Positions 18,966 through 29,292 of a stretch of DNA of 64,000 nucleotides are shown here, in pieces. Position numbers and translations under genes: made by a program. Source of the DNA: Haliscomenobacter sp. (GTDB lineage: Bacteria > Bacteroidota > Bacteroidia > Chitinophagales > Saprospiraceae); the NCBI RefSeq assembly GCF_016718685.1, contig NZ_JADKCX010000028.1:28249-92248 (forward strand), written 5' to 3'. How positions within the stretch are numbered: the stretch's first letter is position 1; every line of letters begins with the position of its first letter. The notes under the pieces were generated by a model. That model saw only the letters and a program-made list of their open reading frames with translations. It searched no databases and was not told the origin of the DNA.

Positions 18966-21900
18966 ACCCACTCTCCTCATTCGCCACTACCGCAAATCCA
19001 CCTTTGCCATTGCCCTTTAACCACACCCCCCGCGAAGCATCCTGCCGCCCCATATGCCCTTCATTGGCATAAAAATTACCCGTAGCCAAAGCATCCAGAT
19101 GCCCATCCCGGTCGAAATCTTTTACCAGAAATCCAAAAATGGGCGATTGTTGAGCCAATAAAGGCAATGGCTGGAGCACAAATTGCCCATTGCCCTGATT
19201 TTCGGCATAACAACTCCGCAATTCTTTGGCCTGCAGCTCTTGCGCATCGATCCGCTCTTTTTTGCTGAACAAGTCAGCAAAACCAACCTTGGCATAATCG
19301 GCATACAAGGGGTATTTCCGGCGAAACTGTACCATCTGTTGATTGAGGGCGTCGCGCGGCAGGGCGGGCACACACTTGCCCTGGATGAAATACCCCATGA
19401 TGGGATCAACTTTGCCATCCTGGTTGAAGTCTTTGGCCAGCATTTGGATGGGCTCGGTTGGGGAAGCCCGGTAAAAAGTATTCAAGCCTTCATTGCCCAA
19501 CAACAAATCGGGGTCGCCATCCTGGTCAAAATCACCCGCCGCAAGCGTATTCCACCAACCTTCACTATTGGCGAAAGTTTTGGCAGAAAAACGGCCATTT
19601 TGGTATTCCAATACCGTCAAAGGCATCCATTCTCCAAGGAGCACCAAATCGGTGTCTTTGTCTTGATCAATGTCCAAAGGCAAGGCATCGCAGACCAGCC
19701 CCAGCTTCGCTAAATCTGGGGCAATTCTTTGGCTCACATCCGTAAATCGGCCACGGTCATTGCGCAAGAGGTAGCTGGCCGCGGTGAGGGGATAAGCCCC
19801 TGGAATTTGTCGGCCACCGATAAATATATCCAAATCACCATCTCCGTCGTAGTCAAAGGGACATACCGTTTGGCTACTCACCGTAAGTGGCGGGAATTGA
19901 TTCGTTCGGGTAAACTTCGCCTTTCCGTCGTTGAGCCAGAGGATGGGCTGATAGGCGGTTTTTACTTCCAAGGCTTGTTCGTTGCCGCCACCCACGCTCA
20001 GGATATCCTGGTCGCCATCCCCATCGGCGTCAAAAATGGCAAGGTCACCCGTTTCACATTCGGCTGCGTTTAAGCCGGCAAGCGCAGTGAAGCTGCCATT
20101 TTTTGCTGAAGAAAAATCTGGCCGGGGCTGCCCCGGTATGCGCCGCCAAAAACTACATCGTTCAAACCATCTCCGTTCAAATCTCCCACGGCGGCTGCCG
20201 GGCCATTTTTGGAAAGCATTTTGTGCAAGGCAAAGGTTTGGTTGAAATCGTTGAAGTCGGATTGCTGGTGCTGGAAGGGCAGTAATTGTGGCAGTGATGC
20301 AAAGATTTTTGCAGTTGGTGCAGCATTTTTACCCTTTGGTTTTGACTCAGCTTGCACAAAAGTTAAGGTTTGATTGGCGGTAATTTTGTACCTGGTTTCT
20401 TGTACCTCCTGATTCCAAAAAACCTGCACAGAATCGATAATTTTGTGCTCGCCCAAACCGATCAAAACCCCGGTTTCCACCGAAGACAAGTAGCCCCGCA
20501 CGGGGAAATGTTCGTACAATTGGGCTTTGCCCTGAGCCCAAACTTTCACCACGGCACCAATGCCACTCCGATTGCCCTCTGGCCCCTGAAAAGCCACTTT
20601 GAGGTAATTTTGTTGCTGCCGTTCACGGCTTTGATTTTTAAACACCGAGGCTTCGGCATCAACATTGTTGACCACCAAATCCAGGTCGCCATCCTGATCC
20701 AGATCGGCATAAGCTGCACCATTGGCGTAGGACAATTCGTCGAGCCCCCAGGCTTTGGCGACATTCTCAAAACCCAAATTGCCTAGGTTGCGATAAGCAC
20801 AATTGCGCAATTTTACCTCCGGTACTTGCGCCAGCAATTTTTCCCGGACTTCGGCCCGACTGGCATCACTGCCAAAATAAGTGGAGCCCTGGTAGTAATG
20901 GATAAAATCCAGGTCGGTGATGTTTTTGCGGTATCCCGTGGTGATGAAGATGTCTTTGTGGCCATCCAGGTCCAAGTCGCTGAGTAGGGTAGCCCAACTC
21001 CAGTCGGTTTTGGCCACGCCCGCCAGCAGGCCCATTTCACTAAAAACAGGCCCTGCTGTGTCGTTCCCGGTATTGATTTGCAACATGTTGCGCATGTACT
21101 GCAACTGGTAGCCGTATTCGGGCGAAATGCTCAGTTCTTTTTTATCGTAATCGTGTTTGCCCAACATCTGTTTTTGGCGGGCATTGTCTTCGGGCAACAT
21201 GTCGAGTTGGAACAGGTCGATTTTGGCGTCGTTGTTCAGGTCGGCGGCATCCAGGCCCATCCCGAATTGGCTGGTATGCGCCATGGCGGATTGGATGACG
21301 TTTTTAAAAGTCCCGTCACCCTGGTTGAGGTACAGGATGTCGCTGCTCATGAAGTCATTGGAGCAATAAATGTCGGGGTAGCCGTCTTGATTCAGGTCGG
21401 AAATGGCCAGACCCAGCCCCAATCCTTCGAAGCGAATGCCAGCCTCAGCGGATGCATCTACAAAAACCGGGTGCCCGGATTTGCCAACGCCTTCATTGCG
21501 GAAGAGTTTGTCGGTAGAGGGGTAAAATCCATTGTTCATTTGACGGCGCAAGACACTGGGGTTTTGCAAATCGGGTGCGGTATTGAGCAAAAAAGCGTCC
21601 AGGTCGCCATCGAGGTCGTAGTCAAAAAAAGCGCTTTGGGTGGTAAAACCATTGTAGTCGAGGCCATAAGCTTGGGCAGATTCGATAAAACTGGGGCTAC
21701 TGGTTTTTTGATTGATGTACAGCAGGTTCTGTGAATTTTTTAAACCAGGTCCTTGGGCGACACTGACATAAATATCGTCCCAGCCATCCTGATTGATGTC
21801 GACAATGGATACCCCGCTGCACCAGCGATCGGTTTTTAGCCCCGCTTTTTCAGTAATGGCTTCAAATTGGAAATTGCCCCGATTGAGGTACAATTCACAG

Positions 21901-22163
21901 CTGACTTGATTTCCGGTAAAAAAGAGATCGGGCAAACCGTCGCGGTTAAAATCACCTATACCTACCCCACCGCCGTTGTAAAAATTGGTGAAGGTAAAGG
22001 CGTTGAGGGTGGCATCGGGGCTGAGCTGGTTGTTGAAATGGATATTGGAGTGGGCAGGGGTGATTTTTTCAAAAAGCAGATCTGCTTTTTTGCAGCCGAG
22101 GAGGCTACAAATTACCATGACAAGCAAAGATCGATATCGTGTACGTGCTGACATAGGAAGCAT
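18957..22163 (-). CDS. FG-GAP/VCBS repeat lipoprotein with ASPIC/UnbV domain (frameshifted, C-terminus missing)
   Basis: A lipoprotein (signal ending CSLLGC) with many FG-GAP repeats bearing the calcium motif (GIGDFNRDGLPDLF, DINQDGWDDIYV, DYDLDGDLDAFL and more), and an ASPIC/UnbV domain in the middle (GNRSGIGAVVKVWAQG, VRGYLSSVETGVLIGLGEHKIIDSVQVFW). A frame break at 20099-20104 (coding A6, one A short) separates two halves; adding one A restores QQKNGSFTALAGLNAAECE. The C-terminal ~50 residues are lost at the breakpoint near 18957. Such proteins often lie next to SusC/SusD in Bacteroidota, as here. Its function is uncertain; beta-propeller surface binding is likely. Start 22163 or 22154. 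Confidence 0.85.
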
Positions 22164-22172
22164 TGATTTTCT

Positions 22173-22205
22173 GGCCTATGAAATAGTAATAAAAATCAAT
22201 AGGCC
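22173..22205. repeat. Small inverted repeat before the FG-GAP lipoprotein gene
   Basis: GGCCTAT at 22173-22179 pairs with ATAGGCC at 22199-22205 across a 19-base AT-rich loop, ten bases upstream of the start codon. It could be a leader hairpin or operator. Confidence 0.4.
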
Positions 22206-22236
22206 GACTTCCAGATGTCAAGGAGGGGCAGTCGAT

Positions 22237-22260
22237 CAAAACCCTTCCAAAACGGAAGGG
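22237..22260 (-). terminator. Terminator-like hairpin after SusD
   Basis: On the minus strand CCCTTCC-GTTTT-GGAAGGG is followed by TTTT. It lies between the SusD stop and the FG-GAP lipoprotein gene and may reduce read-through between them. Confidence 0.55.
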
Positions 22261-22319
22261 CAGTTCAATAATGGTTTGCTTATAGTTCATGTTAGACTTT
22301 ATCCACAATCGTCTGCTTA

Positions 22320-23864
22320 TTAGCCCACCGGATTCTGATCCGCTTGCTCAATGTTTGGGTTATTGTCGATTTCAGTTTGTGGAAGCGGCAATAACTCGTG
22401 TTTGTTGGCTACAAAGAAAGAAATAGGTTCTGTTTTGAGCTTTTTGTGCTTGCGCCAGCGCAGGATGTCAAAATTCCGTACTTGCTCAGAGGCCAATTCG
22501 ATAAAGCGCTCGTGTTGCAGCGCACGGAAGATTTCATCCTTGTTGTTGCAAGGGTAATTGCTGGTTGGATACGGTGGCATTTGTACCGAAGCACGTGCAC
22601 GTACCTGGTTCATCAGGCTGATCGCAGCAGCTGAATTGCCCGCTTCGTTTTCACATTCCGCCAACATCAGCAGTACATCGGCATAACGCATGATGCGCAT
22701 GTTGATGCCACTGGTATAAAAGCCATTGTCAATCTTGTACAAAATGGAGTATTTGCGCCAGCTTATCTTTTGCGTTTGGCCGTCTACGACTGAAGTATTG
22801 CCTTGTACCCGATCATCGGTCATGGTGCTGGCGCCATTGTTGAATTTGTCGTTTGGCTTCCAGTAAGACATGTCGTAGCGTGGGTCACTTTTGGCATCCC
22901 CCTTAGAGGTTCTTTCGTAGTCGTTCAAAATCTTATTGGAGGGGATCAGGTTGCGCCAACCCACTGCGGAATACTCCTGTGTACGTACGGTTTCTTCTTG
23001 TACTGCCGTACCATCGCCATCACCACCCCAGTTGTATGCACCACCTGAAGGGGCATAAACTACTTCGAAGATAGATTCAGCATTGAATTCTCCTTCTTCG
23101 TTCGTGAGGTCGAGATAATTGTCTACCAACTTGAACAAGCCAGAACTGACAATTTTTTGCAACTCAGTTTTGGCATTGTTGTAATCACCCAATTGCAAGT
23201 AGGTACGCGCCAGGAGCATTTGTGCAGCGTGCTTGGTCGCACGGCCCAAATTGGCAGCAGTGTAGGTAGCAGGCAATGCAGTTTCCGCAGCCTTAAGGTC
23301 GCTAATGACCAGATTGTACACTTCTTGCTGGGTAGAACGCCCCTTAGAGCCTTCTACAGATTTAGCGTATTCAGTATACAGCGGAACGCCACCCCACAAG
23401 GTAGCCAGTTCATAATAAGCCCAGGCACGCAAAAACCTGGCTTCACCCACTACCCGGGTGCGCACTGCATCAGTAATGCCGGGTTTGGCAGCAGCGCCAG
23501 CTTCAATGACAACGTTGGCACGGTGAACGACGCGGAACCAACCGGTAAAAACCGAATTGGAGACGGAATTTCCAGCGTCATTTACACCATTGAGCAATTG
23601 GGCCCGAGGGGTCTCCAACTGACCACCACCAGTGGCCACCTCATCACTACGCAGGTCATGGGTAAAAAACCATTCGCGGGATACCAAACCGTTGTGTTGA
23701 ACCAAGGCGTAAACTGCATTTACACCCGCAGTGAGTTCAGCGTCATTGTTGAAATAGGTATCCAGGGTTACCCCGTTTGGATTGACTTTATCGAGCACCT
23801 CATCATTACAGCTTAGGGTCAGTCCCAGAATCATGATGCTGGTTAAAAAAGCAATTTTTTTCAT
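22320..23864 (-). CDS. SusD/RagB-family outer-membrane lipoprotein
   Basis: A 514-residue surface lipoprotein that binds oligosaccharide or peptide and delivers it to its SusC partner. Lipobox GLTLSC (Cys19), then NDEVLDKVNPNGVT. TPR-like helices include EARFLRAWAYYELATLWGGVPL, the characteristic SusD motif. The C-terminal part has IMRYADVLLMLAECENEAGN and ERFIELASEQVRNFDILRW. Length is typical. It lies 64 bases after the SusC gene in the same operon. The substrate is not predictable from sequence alone; no glycosidase is adjacent. Confidence 0.95.
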   Translation of the reverse strand: MKKIAFLTSIMILGLTLSCNDEVLDKVNPNGVTLDTYFNNDAELTAGVNAVYALVQHNGLVSREWFFTHDLRSDEVATGGGQLETPRAQLLNGVNDAGNSVSNSVFTGWFRVVHRANVVIEAGAAAKPGITDAVRTRVVGEARFLRAWAYYELATLWGGVPLYTEYAKSVEGSKGRSTQQEVYNLVISDLKAAETALPATYTAANLGRATKHAAQMLLARTYLQLGDYNNAKTELQKIVSSGLFKLVDNYLDLTNEEGEFNAESIFEVVYAPSGGAYNWGGDGDGTAVQEETVRTQEYSAVGWRNLIPSNKILNDYERTSKGDAKSDPRYDMSYWKPNDKFNNGASTMTDDRVQGNTSVVDGQTQKISWRKYSILYKIDNGFYTSGINMRIMRYADVLLMLAECENEAGNSAAAISLMNQVRARASVQMPPYPTSNYPCNNKDEIFRALQHERFIELASEQVRNFDILRWRKHKKLKTEPISFFVANKHELLPLPQTEIDNNPNIEQADQNPVG

Positions 23865-23928
23865 AATGAATTGAGTTTTTGGTCAGGTGGAGAAGACTCC
23901 AACTGACAGGGCAAAGCATTATTGTTTT

Positions 23929-26900
23929 TTAGTTAAAGCCAAGATTTACCCCCAACAACACGGTACGTGCCTGTGGGTATTGGCCATAATCGATACCATT
24001 GTTGAGCAGGTTGTTGCCTCTTGAAGCTACTTCAGGGTCAAATCCAGAATACTTGGTGAAAGTCAGCAAGTTTTGGCTGGATACATAAACCCGAACCCGG
24101 CTGATCACATTGTTGGTGATTTCCTTCAGGCTTTCGCTGGAGAAAGTATACCCAATGCTGACGTTTTTGATCCGCAGGTAAGAACCATCCTCGATGAAGC
24201 GGTCGGAAGTACGGGTATTCTGGTTTGGGTCCCCACTGACTGCCCGAGGTACATCGGTATCGGTGTTTTGTGGAGTCCAGGCATCCAGCACGTCGGTACT
24301 GGCATTGAAGAGGCGGAGCATACCTTGACCAATGACTTTGACACCATTGTAAATTTTATTGCCATTTACACCTTGCAGGTAAACCGCAAAATCAAAGTTT
24401 TTGTAAGTACCACCCCAGTTCAAACCATAGGAGAATTTAGGCAAATAGCTGCCCAGGAAAGTACGGTCAGTACCGTCAATTTTACCATCGCCATTCAAGT
24501 CCTTGAACCGAATGTCACCAGGAGCAGTGCTGGCGTTTTGATAGGGCGCATTGTCGTTGCCCAGGGCATTGGCCGCAGCTACTTCAGCAGCACTTTGGAA
24601 GATGCCATCTACCTGCCAGCCATAGAAGGACTGAATTGGTTGTCCTGCTTGGGTACGGGTAATGTCAAAACCACCAAAGTCGGCGTTGTTGCCAGAGTTG
24701 ATGGTGGCGTTGGGTGTTGCGAGGCTCAAAACCTTGTTGCGGATCATGTCAAAAGTACCGGTCAAACTCCAGTTGAAATCGTTACTGCGGTGGTTGTATC
24801 CTAGTGCGAGTTCAAAACCGGTATTTTGCATGCTGCCTACGTTGGCCAATGGGCTAGATGAGAAACCCAATGATTCAGGTAGTGGAACGCTCAACAGCAG
24901 ACCATCCGTTTTACGCTTGTACAATTCGGCACTGATGTCGAAACGGCCTAAAGACAGGTCAAAACCAATGTTGCTCATGGTCGTTTCTTCCCAGCTCAAG
25001 CCAGTGTTGCCCAAGCGGTTGAAGTACGAACCAAGATTGGTGGTAGCGTTGCCAAATGGGTAAATGGTCGAGTTGGCCGAAATGAGTGGCTGCCAATCGT
25101 AGTCGCCAATGGCATTGTAGCCAGTTTGGCCGATGCTGGCCCGCAATTTCAGGGAAGAAATGGCTGTAATCGATTTCATAAATGGTTCTTCGCTAATGCG
25201 CCAGCCTATCGATGCAGATGGGAAGATACCCCACTTGCGGCCAGGAGCGAACTTGGAAGAACCGTCCCGACGAATGGAAGCCCCCAACAGGTATTTTCCG
25301 GCGTAGTCGTAAGTCAAACGACCAACATAGGAGATCAACGAGTTTTGAGACAAAGAGGAGGAACCATTCGGGTTGGAAATCCCCTGCAATACTTGAATGT
25401 TGTTGTCAGGACGCTGGCCACTGGCCGAAATACCTTCAGACTTGGCATCCTGTTTTTCCGCTACTGCAATGATGTTGACATTGTGGTTACCAAAAGATTG
25501 ATCAAAGGTCAACTGGTTGGTAAACACGGTAGAGAAGAAATTATTCCGGTTTTCAGACAGTGAAGCAATGACCCGGCTACGGTTGCCATCATTGTAGATG
25601 GGCAAGAAGCTGGTAAACTGGCCATTGGCAAAATCAGCACCCGCCACAAAGCGGTACTTCAACCAATTGGTGAATTTCACTTCGGTGAAAAAAGTACCCA
25701 GCATTTTTACCCCATTGTCAATCTGGTACTGTTGTTCCTGCTCGGCGATGCGCAATGGGTTTTCAGGGTCGGTAGCATCCAAACCTTGAGCAGTGGTACT
25801 GAATCCACCAATTTTAGTTGGGTCACGTACTGGCCAGTAAGGGATCATCCGCATGATATTCTGGATCTGAGTACGGCCCCCACCGTCGCGCTCCAAACGG
25901 CGCTGATCCGTAGCAACCAACAGGGTTTGGCCCAGGGTCAACCACTTGGCCACTTTGTGATCCGAGTTGATGCGGAAACTTTGGCGCTGGTAATCGGTAA
26001 CAGGCATGATCCCATCCTGGCTAAAATACCCCAGTGAGGTGTACACCCGGGATACATCGTTGCCACCAGAGATCGACAACTGGTGATCGGTGATAGGAGC
26101 AGAGCGGAACATCACATCTTGCCAATCCGTATCGGTCTGGCCAAAAGTGGTACTTGCTCCATCGTAAATGGGCGTATTCAGGTTGGTGAAACGGCCTGGA
26201 ACAGGCTGATTGGAAGCAGTCAGCAGGGCAGTTCCGTAACGAATGTACTCGTCGCGATTGAGTAAATCAAGGGTTTTCCAAGCGGATTGCACTCCATAGT
26301 AAGAATCCAGATTCACTTTCATCTTACCGGCAACTCCTTTTTTTGTTGTGATCAAAACAACTCCGTTGGCTGCTCTTGAGCCATAAATAGATGCAGCACT
26401 GGCATCTTTAAGTACTTCCAAGGACTCAATATCCTTTGGGTCGATGTTGTTTAAGCCGCCTGCAGGCACACCATCAATAACAAACAATGGATTGGGGTTC
26501 AAACTGATTGAACCAATCCCCCGGATGCGGATGATCGGATCGGAACCAGGGCTACTGTTGTTGGTAACCGATACACCAGGTACCCGCCCCTGAATAGCCT
26601 GGGTCAAACTGATAACGGGCAGCGCCTTCAGGTCTTTTTGACTTACTGAAGATACGGCACCAGTCAAAGAAGATTTCTTTTGGGTACCATAACCAACTAC
26701 AACCACTTCATCCAACACTTTACCTTCTTCCAGTACCACATTGACCGTGGCCCGGCCATCGATGGCCACGCGCAGGGTGGTGTAGCCCACAAAGCTGAAG
26801 ATCAGGGCACCGTTGCGGTCAGCATCGGCCAGGTCCAGCGTGTACTTGCCACTGGCATCGGTGATCGCACCCTGGGTGGTCCCTTCCAGCACTACTGAAG

Positions 26901-27390
26901 CGCCTACCATCGGCTCCCCGGCCTTGTCGGTCACCATACCTTGGATCCGGAAATCCGGCTTTTGGGTGATGATCGGCTCGATTTTGGGCAAACTTTCAAA
27001 ATCTTGCTGTTCGTAACGCTCCAGGGGCGTTTTACTCAGCAAAATTTGTTTTGAACCAAAAACTTCGTAACGAATGGGCGTTTTTTTGAACACCCGGTCC
27101 AGGATTTTTTCCAGGCTTTCGTCCTCGGCCTGGATGCTTACTTTTCTGTCGGCTTCAATCTGTTTCGGTAAATAGGAAAAACGAACGTCGGCTTTCTTTT
27201 CAATCAGAAATAGTACCTCGCATAGTTTTTTGTCTTCAAGATTGAGACTAAGCTTTTGCAATAGCACCTTCTGGGAAAAAGCAGGGTGAGCGTAACCCAT
27301 ACCCGCGAAAAGCCCAGCCAGAATGATTTGAGCAAGCGAGATCCTCATGAGCTGAAGCAATTTTTCACGGTGCAGTAGATTTTTTTTCAT
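23929..27390 (-). CDS. SusC/RagA-family TonB-dependent transporter with N-terminal STN domain
   Basis: A 1153-residue outer-membrane importer. Order: signal region with MGYAHPAFSQK, a secretin/TonB short N-terminal (STN) domain at ~45-115 (LSLNLEDKKLCEVLFLIEKK), a carboxypeptidase-regulatory-like domain (~150-235), the SusC hallmark EVVVVGYGTQKKSSLTGAVSSV, a plug (IRIRGIGSISLNPNPLFVIDGV, DASAASIYGSRAANGVVLITTKKG) and a 22-strand barrel ending in LGVNLGFN. The STN domain contacts the periplasmic part of a FecR anti-sigma factor, and fecR plus an ECF sigma gene lie directly upstream, so import should be coupled to transcription of this operon. Confidence 0.96.
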   Translation of the reverse strand: MKKNLLHREKLLQLMRISLAQIILAGLFAGMGYAHPAFSQKVLLQKLSLNLEDKKLCEVLFLIEKKADVRFSYLPKQIEADRKVSIQAEDESLEKILDRVFKKTPIRYEVFGSKQILLSKTPLERYEQQDFESLPKIEPIITQKPDFRIQGMVTDKAGEPMVGASVVLEGTTQGAITDASGKYTLDLADADRNGALIFSFVGYTTLRVAIDGRATVNVVLEEGKVLDEVVVVGYGTQKKSSLTGAVSSVSQKDLKALPVISLTQAIQGRVPGVSVTNNSSPGSDPIIRIRGIGSISLNPNPLFVIDGVPAGGLNNIDPKDIESLEVLKDASAASIYGSRAANGVVLITTKKGVAGKMKVNLDSYYGVQSAWKTLDLLNRDEYIRYGTALLTASNQPVPGRFTNLNTPIYDGASTTFGQTDTDWQDVMFRSAPITDHQLSISGGNDVSRVYTSLGYFSQDGIMPVTDYQRQSFRINSDHKVAKWLTLGQTLLVATDQRRLERDGGGRTQIQNIMRMIPYWPVRDPTKIGGFSTTAQGLDATDPENPLRIAEQEQQYQIDNGVKMLGTFFTEVKFTNWLKYRFVAGADFANGQFTSFLPIYNDGNRSRVIASLSENRNNFFSTVFTNQLTFDQSFGNHNVNIIAVAEKQDAKSEGISASGQRPDNNIQVLQGISNPNGSSSLSQNSLISYVGRLTYDYAGKYLLGASIRRDGSSKFAPGRKWGIFPSASIGWRISEEPFMKSITAISSLKLRASIGQTGYNAIGDYDWQPLISANSTIYPFGNATTNLGSYFNRLGNTGLSWEETTMSNIGFDLSLGRFDISAELYKRKTDGLLLSVPLPESLGFSSSPLANVGSMQNTGFELALGYNHRSNDFNWSLTGTFDMIRNKVLSLATPNATINSGNNADFGGFDITRTQAGQPIQSFYGWQVDGIFQSAAEVAAANALGNDNAPYQNASTAPGDIRFKDLNGDGKIDGTDRTFLGSYLPKFSYGLNWGGTYKNFDFAVYLQGVNGNKIYNGVKVIGQGMLRLFNASTDVLDAWTPQNTDTDVPRAVSGDPNQNTRTSDRFIEDGSYLRIKNVSIGYTFSSESLKEITNNVISRVRVYVSSQNLLTFTKYSGFDPEVASRGNNLLNNGIDYGQYPQARTVLLGVNLGFN

Positions 27391-27477
27391 GCCTCTGATG
27401 TTGGTTAAGTTAAGAAAATTTTGTGATAGTCAAAAAAAAATGTTCAATTCATCACTTGTTGGCGACATTATTGAGCT

Positions 27478-28498
27478 TTATAAACAACCATTACTGCTCA
27501 CAATGATCTGAGCATCCTGTATTTTGTAGGATGCATTTACCAATTTGCAGATGATCGTAAGTTTATCGTGGAGGTTTTCCTCGTCCAGAGAAGTCGTCAT
27601 GATACAATCTTGCATCACCTTTTCATCATAGACGACCTCAAGGCCATAAGCCTTTTCAATGGCCTCAAAAACAAGAGAAATGGGCGCATCGACAAAAGTG
27701 AGTTTTTTAAGCTCCTCCTTGGTGATGATGACATTGGGGGTTTCTACAATGGATTTAACCAGCCTGTTTTCCGTACTCAAAAATTGTACACGTTGGTTGG
27801 GGGTCAAAACAACCACCTCGAGTTGTTCTTTTACACTTGATTTTTCTTGCCTTGTTTTTTCAGCGTAAACGGAAACCTTACCCGTCAGTACATCTACCAT
27901 TACATTTTTGGAATCTTTTGCATTTTTGATGGTGAAAGAAGTGCCCATTACTTTGGCAATCAGTTTGCCTGCGTGTACGATAAAGGGTTTGGAAGGATTC
28001 TTGGTGACTTCAAAAAATGCCTCACCATTGAGGTGCAGTTCCCGCTTATTCTGATTGAAGTCTTTGTTGTAGACCAGGCTACTTCCTGGTTCCAAGATCA
28101 CCAATGAGCCATCTGCAAGGGTTATTTTCTGATCAGAATAAGTCGTGTTTTTCAACTCTATTCCACGGTGAGCGATCACCAGGTTTGATCTTTTTGGCTT
28201 TTTTTGGTAAGGGTACTGGACTTAATTTGACGAACCATATATACCCGAACAACATACAGACAGCCGTGCCGAGTATCCAGGCCATGCGGATAATTCTCGC
28301 CGTTGTAGACCCTTTGAGTTCCTTGCTAATGTTGGCCCAAACTCGCTTGCGTACGGTAAGGGATTCTTCTCCAGGTGGAGTGGTCTTTTTGAATTCGGGC
28401 TGGGACTCAAACCAGGCCAGAATGGGTTTTTCTTCCTCTTCTGTAGTTTTTCCTTCAAGATAACGTTTGGATAGTTCATTGAACTCCTTTTGGGTCAT
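27478..28498 (-). CDS. FecR-family anti-sigma factor (one-base frameshift)
   Basis: About 339 residues after removing one A from an A7 run (28199-28205), giving PLPKKPKRSNLVIAHRG across the join. The N-terminal cytoplasmic part (EFNELSKRYLEGKTTEEEE) holds the sigma-binding region, a transmembrane helix follows (IIRMAWILGTAVCMLFGYIWF), then the periplasmic FecR domain (KITLADGSLVILEPGSSLVY, LNGEAFFEVTKNPSKPFIV, VMGTSFTIK) and a C-terminal STN-like DUF4974 region. It senses the loaded SusC through its periplasmic domain and controls the adjacent ECF sigma. Confidence 0.9.
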
Positions 28499-28519
28499 TT
28501 CAACATAGTTTAAGGTTTA

Positions 28520-29074
28520 TCAATTCTCAGCATGGTATGACTTTAAAGTGTCTTTCAAGTACTTTATCGATTTAGTAAGGTGGTATTCAACTGCCTTTTC
28601 ACTTAGACTCAAATGTTTGGCAATTTCTTTTACGGGTTGGTGCTCAAAACGGCTGCGTCGAAATACCTCGGCGCTTTTTTCTGGCAATCGATTCAAAGCG
28701 GCTTCAATCGCAACGGTCAGTTCTTTGAAGTTCAAAATTTGACCGCCATCCGGAGATTGTTCCAATTCTTTAAAGACCAAATACTCTTGATATTTGCGAT
28801 AAGTAAGTTGAGATTTAAAGAAGTTGAAAACAAGGTTTTTTACGGCCACGGCAAGGTAAACGTCCAATCGTTTGATGATGACATCAGCACGCCGATGCCA
28901 CAAACTCAAAAACACCTCTTGCAGCACCTCTTCAGCATCTTCAACGCCGATCTGATGGGATGCCCATTCAAACAATTTGTCCCAGTAACGCCGATAGATT
29001 TCTTCGTATGCTACCCTGTTACCTGTACGAAGAAATACGACTAATTGCTCGTCCGTAAATTCTTTTTCAGCCAT
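28520..29074 (-). CDS. ECF RNA polymerase sigma factor (FecI-like)
   Basis: 184 residues. Region 2 spans ~20-90 (AYEEIYRRYWDKLFEWASHQIG, EEVLQEVFLSLWHRR) and region 4 ~125-180 (ALNRLPEKSAEVFRRSRFEHQPVKEIAKHLSLSEKAVEYHLTKSIKYLK, an HTH). It directs RNA polymerase to target promoters when released by the FecR protein encoded 21 bases downstream. Together with fecR, susC (STN type) and susD it forms a classic trans-envelope signalling operon of Bacteroidota. Confidence 0.94.
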   Translation of the reverse strand: MAEKEFTDEQLVVFLRTGNRVAYEEIYRRYWDKLFEWASHQIGVEDAEEVLQEVFLSLWHRRADVIIKRLDVYLAVAVKNLVFNFFKSQLTYRKYQEYLVFKELEQSPDGGQILNFKELTVAIEAALNRLPEKSAEVFRRSRFEHQPVKEIAKHLSLSEKAVEYHLTKSIKYLKDTLKSYHAEN

Positions 29075-29204
29075 AATTGCGCGCTAATAGAATTGCTTCA
29101 AAACTCTTCCTTATTGATAAGTAAAATAAAGTGCCTAAATCCCTAAACGAAATTTGTAGAAAATTCTGTGAAACACGTTTTTTCGCTTAAAAATTTTAAA
29201 ATCA

Positions 29205-29252
29205 CCAAAAGAAGAAGGCCTTTCACTCCCAAAGATGGAATAAAAGGCCTTC
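29205..29252 (-). terminator. Terminator hairpin after the cohesin/dockerin-like gene
   Basis: On the minus strand GAAGGCCTTT pairs with AAAGGCCTTC across a 19-base loop, followed by the T-rich TTCTTTTGG. It lies 40 bases past the stop at 29293, and the mirrored A/T content could also serve the other strand. Confidence 0.65.
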
Positions 29253-29292
29253 ATCTTGAATACTTCAACTATTCACTTTTCAACTTTTCAGT

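Noticed and set aside
19183..19713. Several + strand open frames across the FG-GAP lipoprotein gene (19183-22323)
   Set aside because: All are shadows of the minus-strand coding sequence without independent support.
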